A DNA stretch of 64,000 nt from Circinella minor (taxonomy: Eukaryota; Mucoromycota; Mucoromycetes; Mucorales; Lichtheimiaceae). The translations under genes were made by a program, and so were the position numbers. The DNA is taken from assembly GCA_016758965.1 (NCBI GenBank), contig JAEPRB010000084.1:62001-126000 (forward strand). Reading direction: 5' to 3'. Numbering within the stretch: the stretch's first letter is position 1; each line of letters opens with the position of its first letter. Of the stretch, positions 60,649 to 64,000 are shown piece by piece. Below the pieces are notes generated by a model. The model was not told where the DNA came from, searched no databases, and saw only the letters and a program-made list of their open reading frames with translations.

Positions 60649-61440
60649 GTGTTGGTTTGGTTTTGGTTTTGGTCTTCTTTATTTTTTATTATCTTGTATT
60701 TTTTATCATTTGTATTACTTGTATTATTTTATAACTCCTATGATTGGGGGAGTACCACTGACAACCATAATATAAATACTCATAACAACAACAGCGCCGC
60801 TAAAAACATTGCACATAACAACAATACCACTGATGACCATAGTAATACTCATAACAACAACAGCACCGCTGAAAACATTGCACATAACACTAATACCACT
60901 GATGACCATAATAGTGATCATAACAACAACAGCACCGCTGAAAACATTGCACATAACAACAATACCACTGATGACCATAGTAATACTCATAACAACAACA
61001 GCACCGCTGAAAACATTGCACATAACACTAATACCACTGATGACCATAATAGTGATCATAACAACAACAGCACCGCTGAAAACATTGCACATAACAACAA
61101 TACCACTGATGAACATAGTAATACTCATAACAACAACAGCACCGCTGAAAACATTGCACATAACACTAATACCACTGGTGACCATAATAGTGATCATAAC
61201 AACAACAGCACCGCTGAAAACATTGCACATAACACTAATACCACTGATGAACATAATAATACTCATAACAACAACAACAGCAACAACAACAACAACAACA
61301 ACGCTGCGATCAATGACAACACCTGGATTAGTGACGTTGGAAATGCTAAAAGGAAGCTGAAAAGAAGTATCGAGGAGAAGGAACACGAACTCTACGTTCT
61401 ACGTAAAAAATTGAAGATCTTAGAAGATCTTACATGTTAA
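60649..61440 (+). CDS. Asn/Thr/His-repeat protein carried by the large element
   Basis: Intact 263-residue frame, function unknown. An aromatic hydrophobic N-terminus (MLVWFWFWSSLFFIILYFLS ..., about residues 1-33) looks like a signal anchor or membrane helix. Residues about 40-210 are about seven copies of a 23-residue unit with core STAENIAHN(N/T)NTT followed by alternating DDHSNTHNNN and DDHNSDHNNN, so the true period may be two units. A polyasparagine run follows, then a structured C-terminus: AKRKLKRSIEEKEHELYVLR with heptad leucines (LYVLRKKLKILEDL), a basic leucine-zipper-like or short coiled coil. The frame stays open through seven exact-length repeats, suggesting selection or youth. 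The start is the first ATG, but an upstream exon (possible donor CAGTAAGT near 60535) cannot be excluded. Confidence 0.55.
   Translation: MLVWFWFWSSLFFIILYFLSFVLLVLFYNSYDWGSTTDNHNINTHNNNSAAKNIAHNNNTTDDHSNTHNNNSTAENIAHNTNTTDDHNSDHNNNSTAENIAHNNNTTDDHSNTHNNNSTAENIAHNTNTTDDHNSDHNNNSTAENIAHNNNTTDEHSNTHNNNSTAENIAHNTNTTGDHNSDHNNNSTAENIAHNTNTTDEHNNTHNNNNSNNNNNNNAAINDNTWISDVGNAKRKLKRSIEEKEHELYVLRKKLKILEDLTC
60809..61290 (+). repeat. 69-bp tandem repeat (seven units) inside the carried gene
   Basis: ATTGCACATAAC recurs every 69 bp, at about 60814 through about 61228. Alternate units differ by AAC/ACT and by GACCATAGTAATACT versus GACCATAATAGTGAT, giving a 138-bp higher-order unit. Confidence 0.92.
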
Positions 61441-61509
61441 TCATCGGCTGAATAAATTGTTAAAGTGTACTGTTGTCTTTCAGTTTGGGCTTTAAATATA
61501 TGGTATTAG

Positions 61510-62391
61510 GTTATCTTTCGTGGGTGGCATTAGGTCTGCCTTCATGGTAGGCGTTTTTGGGTGTGGATTGCTGATGTTAATGAATGGTTGAATTGGATCC
61601 TTTTGATCAGACATTTATCCTTCGAAAGGATTATAACCATTATTGATCCGAGTTACCTTGGGCTTGGCATTGATACACTCTTTTATTGTTTATTTTAGTT
61701 TAAATGGCGCGTAGTATATCGTTGCTCGATCATACAAGTTTTCTTTTTAAATGAGATCTGTACACTTCCATATTGTGTAATATAGATTTAAGGAGTGTTA
61801 TGTTAGAATACGACAAGCGGGTAATGCCAGGATACACCATACATATTACCGAGAGCTGAGAATACAAGGTACTTTACGTGTCGTCTCTATGTCCACCAAC
61901 CGTGAATTCTATCACAGGACTGTGATCAAAATTAAAAGCTGGTGTCAAGTGCAAGTTTCTAACAAAGGACGACTCTTTAACATCACGCATCATTAGCTCT
62001 ACCAAGCATGTTACCGCCAGTGGCTGCTAAGGATGGACCTTGTAGGCTGTATCCTGGAAGAGCAAAAACATAATTCGCCAAATAATAAAACATAGGCCGC
62101 GAAGTTAAAATTCCTTGGATGCCAACATATAAAAAAGCACATAAGTTGCTTTTTTATAATATATAAGCCAAACGCCAAATAAAAATATATCAAACGCCTA
62201 AGTAAAATTCATCTAAAGCCAAATTGGAATTTTGACCATGCCAAAATAAAAAATCAAATGCCAGGTTAAAAACCTTGTCAGCCAACCTAATCTTCATCAT
62301 GCGCCAAGTTAAAATGGTTCCAACGCCAAATGGAAATTGGTATTCCGCCAAGTTGAAAAGTAAGGCACGCCAACCATTAGTGAAGATCCTG
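61510..62391 (-). repeat. right terminal inverted repeat arm
   Basis: Reverse complement of the left arm without the 307-bp insert. The joined blocks are 61578-62391 and about 61510-61571. It contains the CGCCAA iterons in mirror orientation. Confidence 0.9.
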
Positions 62392-62393
62392 TA

Positions 62394-63642
62394 TGACAAG
62401 TTTTATTAGATGGAATATACAAAGTTTGTTGTTCTCTTTTTATATAGAGTATTTTGTTTTGTTAACATACGCTGTCCACGTTATACAATAAAAGTAGAAG
62501 AAAGCTAATGAAAAAGTATCCCAGGTAATAGCTCACTTTTCTTTACCTGGGTTCCGATTAATCGGGTTTCATCAGCGTATCCAAAACAATTCTTCCTCAC
62601 CCCAGACTTTTCCTCTGTCAAACCGCGTACGTACTATCATTATGAGAACGAAAAATAACAGTATCGGATTAATTAATTGATCAACTTTTATTAATAAATA
62701 TATTAAGCATAATCATTGTGTTGTAACGGAAAATTCTCTATTTCTTTTTTATTAGGTAGTTGACCTCAAAAACGCGTATCAGCAGCAGTGACATCATAGT
62801 GAAAGGCAAAGGAAAATATCGGTATGGGTTACTTTAGTACAAGTAAACATCTAAAAAAGTCTATAAATAAGCGTGTATAGTGATACATATTTTATTTATT
62901 CTTCATACCATTCCTCAAAAACTGAATATAAATGTATGTGGGATGAATGTATAATAAACACCAAATACATAAAATTAGCAAATAGATTGAGACCCTACGT
63001 AATAGCAGGAGTATCATAGCTACTAATAGTTTTTGTGTCTCATAAGTAACACAATGGCATAGATTGATGTATCAGAAATATTTTTAAACTGACAACAAGA
63101 GTGTATGGATAGTAAATAGCAATTGGTATAGTGGTATATAGTACTGGATGAATGTTAACACGTTTAAATTACATGATATTAAAATATGTTAATTTGTAGC
63201 CTCAGTCGACGAACATGTATTTTACCCCGTTTTTGGACTATAGTAATAAGTCATTTTGCCACGTTACGGTCTGTGAATATAATAAATATGCTAACGACAC
63301 CCGTTTGTTTACAAGAGTGTGCTGGAAGATGCCAGAATATATCATGTTTCGCCCTTTGAAAACAATCATTTTGTGTTACCCTGTCAGGCGGTCTGCATTG
63401 CTTTAAAGCAATTCAAAATTGATTACCGTAACAACCCTCTTTTCACACACAGTCCCTCGCTCATATTCATATAAACTGAAGTCTGCCATGAGCTTCATTT
63501 AAAGTACTCCTTTGGTTTTTTTTTTTTGTGTATTTTAAATAATATCAGTATAATAATTTTTTTTGTACTTTTTTTTTTCTTCTTCCTTACTTTAATTATA
63601 AATAACAAAACTGCATTCAACTCCTTTTTATTTCCTTTTACA
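62394..63642. other. intergenic, after the large element
   Basis: AT-rich. It contains a perfect hairpin at 62520-62551 and T-rich, promoter-like sequence at about 63510-63640 before the last ATG. No intact gene was seen. Confidence 0.5.
62520..62551. repeat. perfect 9-bp stem hairpin
   Basis: CCCAGGTAA (62520-62528) pairs with TTACCTGGG (62543-62551) across a 14-nt loop. GATTAATC and GGGTTTCATCAG follow. It could be an RNA structure or a MITE end. No T-run follows immediately, so a terminator is unlikely. Confidence 0.6.
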
Positions 63643-64000
63643 ATGTCAGTCGACAAGTCAGATTCTGAATGTGCCGATGACTCGTCCGATTGTTCGAACA
63701 AGTTTTGGCACCGTCCTGATCATGATCAAAGTGAAGCCACCATAAATGACTCGTCTGATTCCTTAGGTATTATATATATATATATATATATATGTATACT
63801 TTCACCTTTTGCATTCGTCCAAGAGACTGCCCTCTTTCTCTTCTCTCCAAAAAATATTATTTTTTCTACATACGTGCAACTTTTTACGTCAATTTTATTT
63901 TATCTTTTTGACAACTGACTCATGTATTTACATATGTTATTAGGTGCTAATGAATTTGGTGGTATTTTGACTGAAAAAAGCAAAAACAGCGATATTAACA
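63643..64000 (+). CDS. 5' end of an unknown gene (truncated by window)
   Basis: Exon 1 (63643-63766) reads MSVDKSDSECADDSSDCSNK then FWHRPDHDQSEATINDSSDS. An intron with a TA repeat (63767-63943) has good donor GTATTA and acceptor TTATTAG. Exon 2 continues in phase as GANEFGGILTEKSKNSDIN to the window end. The visible 60 residues are Ser/Asp-rich and probably disordered. No family can be named. The ATG follows a T-rich leader like the other genes here. Confidence 0.55.

Larger units (their letters stand above)
56272..62393. mobile_element. 6.1-kb element with long terminal inverted repeats, TA target duplication, no recognisable transposase
   Basis: Ends are TA-CACGATTTTCACTAATGG (left) and, read inward, TA-CAGGATCTTCACTAATGG (right), flanked by TTG and TGA as in the 504-bp element. 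The arms (56274-57457 and 61510-62391) are near-identical inverted copies with a handful of mismatches by eye, so the element is young. The left arm holds about 307 bp (57088-57394) missing from the right. Between the arms are a short frame (57413-57697), AT-rich spacer, a CCATC-rich tract (about 58980-60250), a GC-richer patch (60230-60540) and the repeat-protein gene at 60649. No DDE, recombinase or helicase motif was recognised. It may be non-autonomous, or its transposase is unrecognised. Confidence 0.85.

Noticed and set aside
60724..61386. Long minus-strand frame opposite the repeat gene (220 residues, Val/Met/Ile-rich repeats)
   Set aside because: It is the shadow of the 69-bp repeats; a period divisible by three keeps several frames open at once. 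The plus-strand frame has the structured C-terminus.
63695..63705. GTTCGAAC as a tRNA T-loop
   Set aside because: It lies inside an exon reading DCSNKF and no cloverleaf forms.

Overview
This is nuclear DNA of an AT-rich fungus, most likely an early-diverging Mucoromycota mould (Mucorales-like). The signs are genes split by many short introns (about 60-150 bp, donors GTAAGT/GTAAAT, T-rich runs before the acceptor AG), long poly-T/poly-A runs and microsatellites between genes, Asn/Gln/Ser/Thr-rich protein linkers built from CAA/AAC/ACA codons, and relics of DIRS-type and Merlin/ISXO2-like elements. The species cannot be fixed from the window. No rRNA, tRNA or CRISPR array was seen.

Layout. 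1-15 kb is a gene-dense block: the 3' part of the kinetochore scaffold Spc7/KNL1 (+), then three minus-strand genes: GID4/VID24 (substrate receptor of the GID/CTLH ubiquitin ligase), a 1030-residue low-complexity fungal protein of unknown function, and TRAPPC11 (16 exons). 15-25 kb is gene-poor and holds a degenerate coding-like tract, a duplicated non-coding block, a 0.5-kb foldback element and a pogo/Tigger-like MITE. 25-32 kb carries VTC4 (polyphosphate polymerase of the VTC complex), MED6 and PHO88/SND3. 32-37.4 kb is a transposon graveyard: Merlin/ISXO2-like relic, DIRS-like RNase H plus tyrosine recombinase relic, hAT-like MITE and an LTR. 38-55 kb is gene-dense again: an Mso1-type Sec1-binding protein, a signal-peptide/one-TM protein, a ZC3HC1/Rsm1-type C3HC zinc-finger protein with a very long acidic tail, an RFWD3-type RING-WD40 ubiquitin ligase and a membrane SH3 protein. 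56-62.4 kb is one 6.1-kb element with long terminal inverted repeats, carrying an intact repeat-protein gene. A new gene starts at 63.6 kb and runs off the window.

The housekeeping genes are unrelated singletons (kinetochore, proteolysis, trafficking, phosphate/polyphosphate, transcription, genome maintenance, exocytosis) rather than a pathway cluster. Exon joins were chosen so that reading phase is kept across every junction, and all eleven complete spliced genes close in frame.

The most unusual item is a pair of elements, 19764-20267 and 56272-62393. They share the terminus TA-CAGGAT(T/C)TT and a TA target duplication, and both have subterminal arms built from short motifs repeated about every 22 bp (TTCGCTTATAA in one, AACTTGGCG in the other). 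The large one lacks a recognisable transposase but encodes a 263-residue Asn/His/Thr-repeat protein with a hydrophobic N-terminus and a leucine-zipper-like end. I do not recognise this family.
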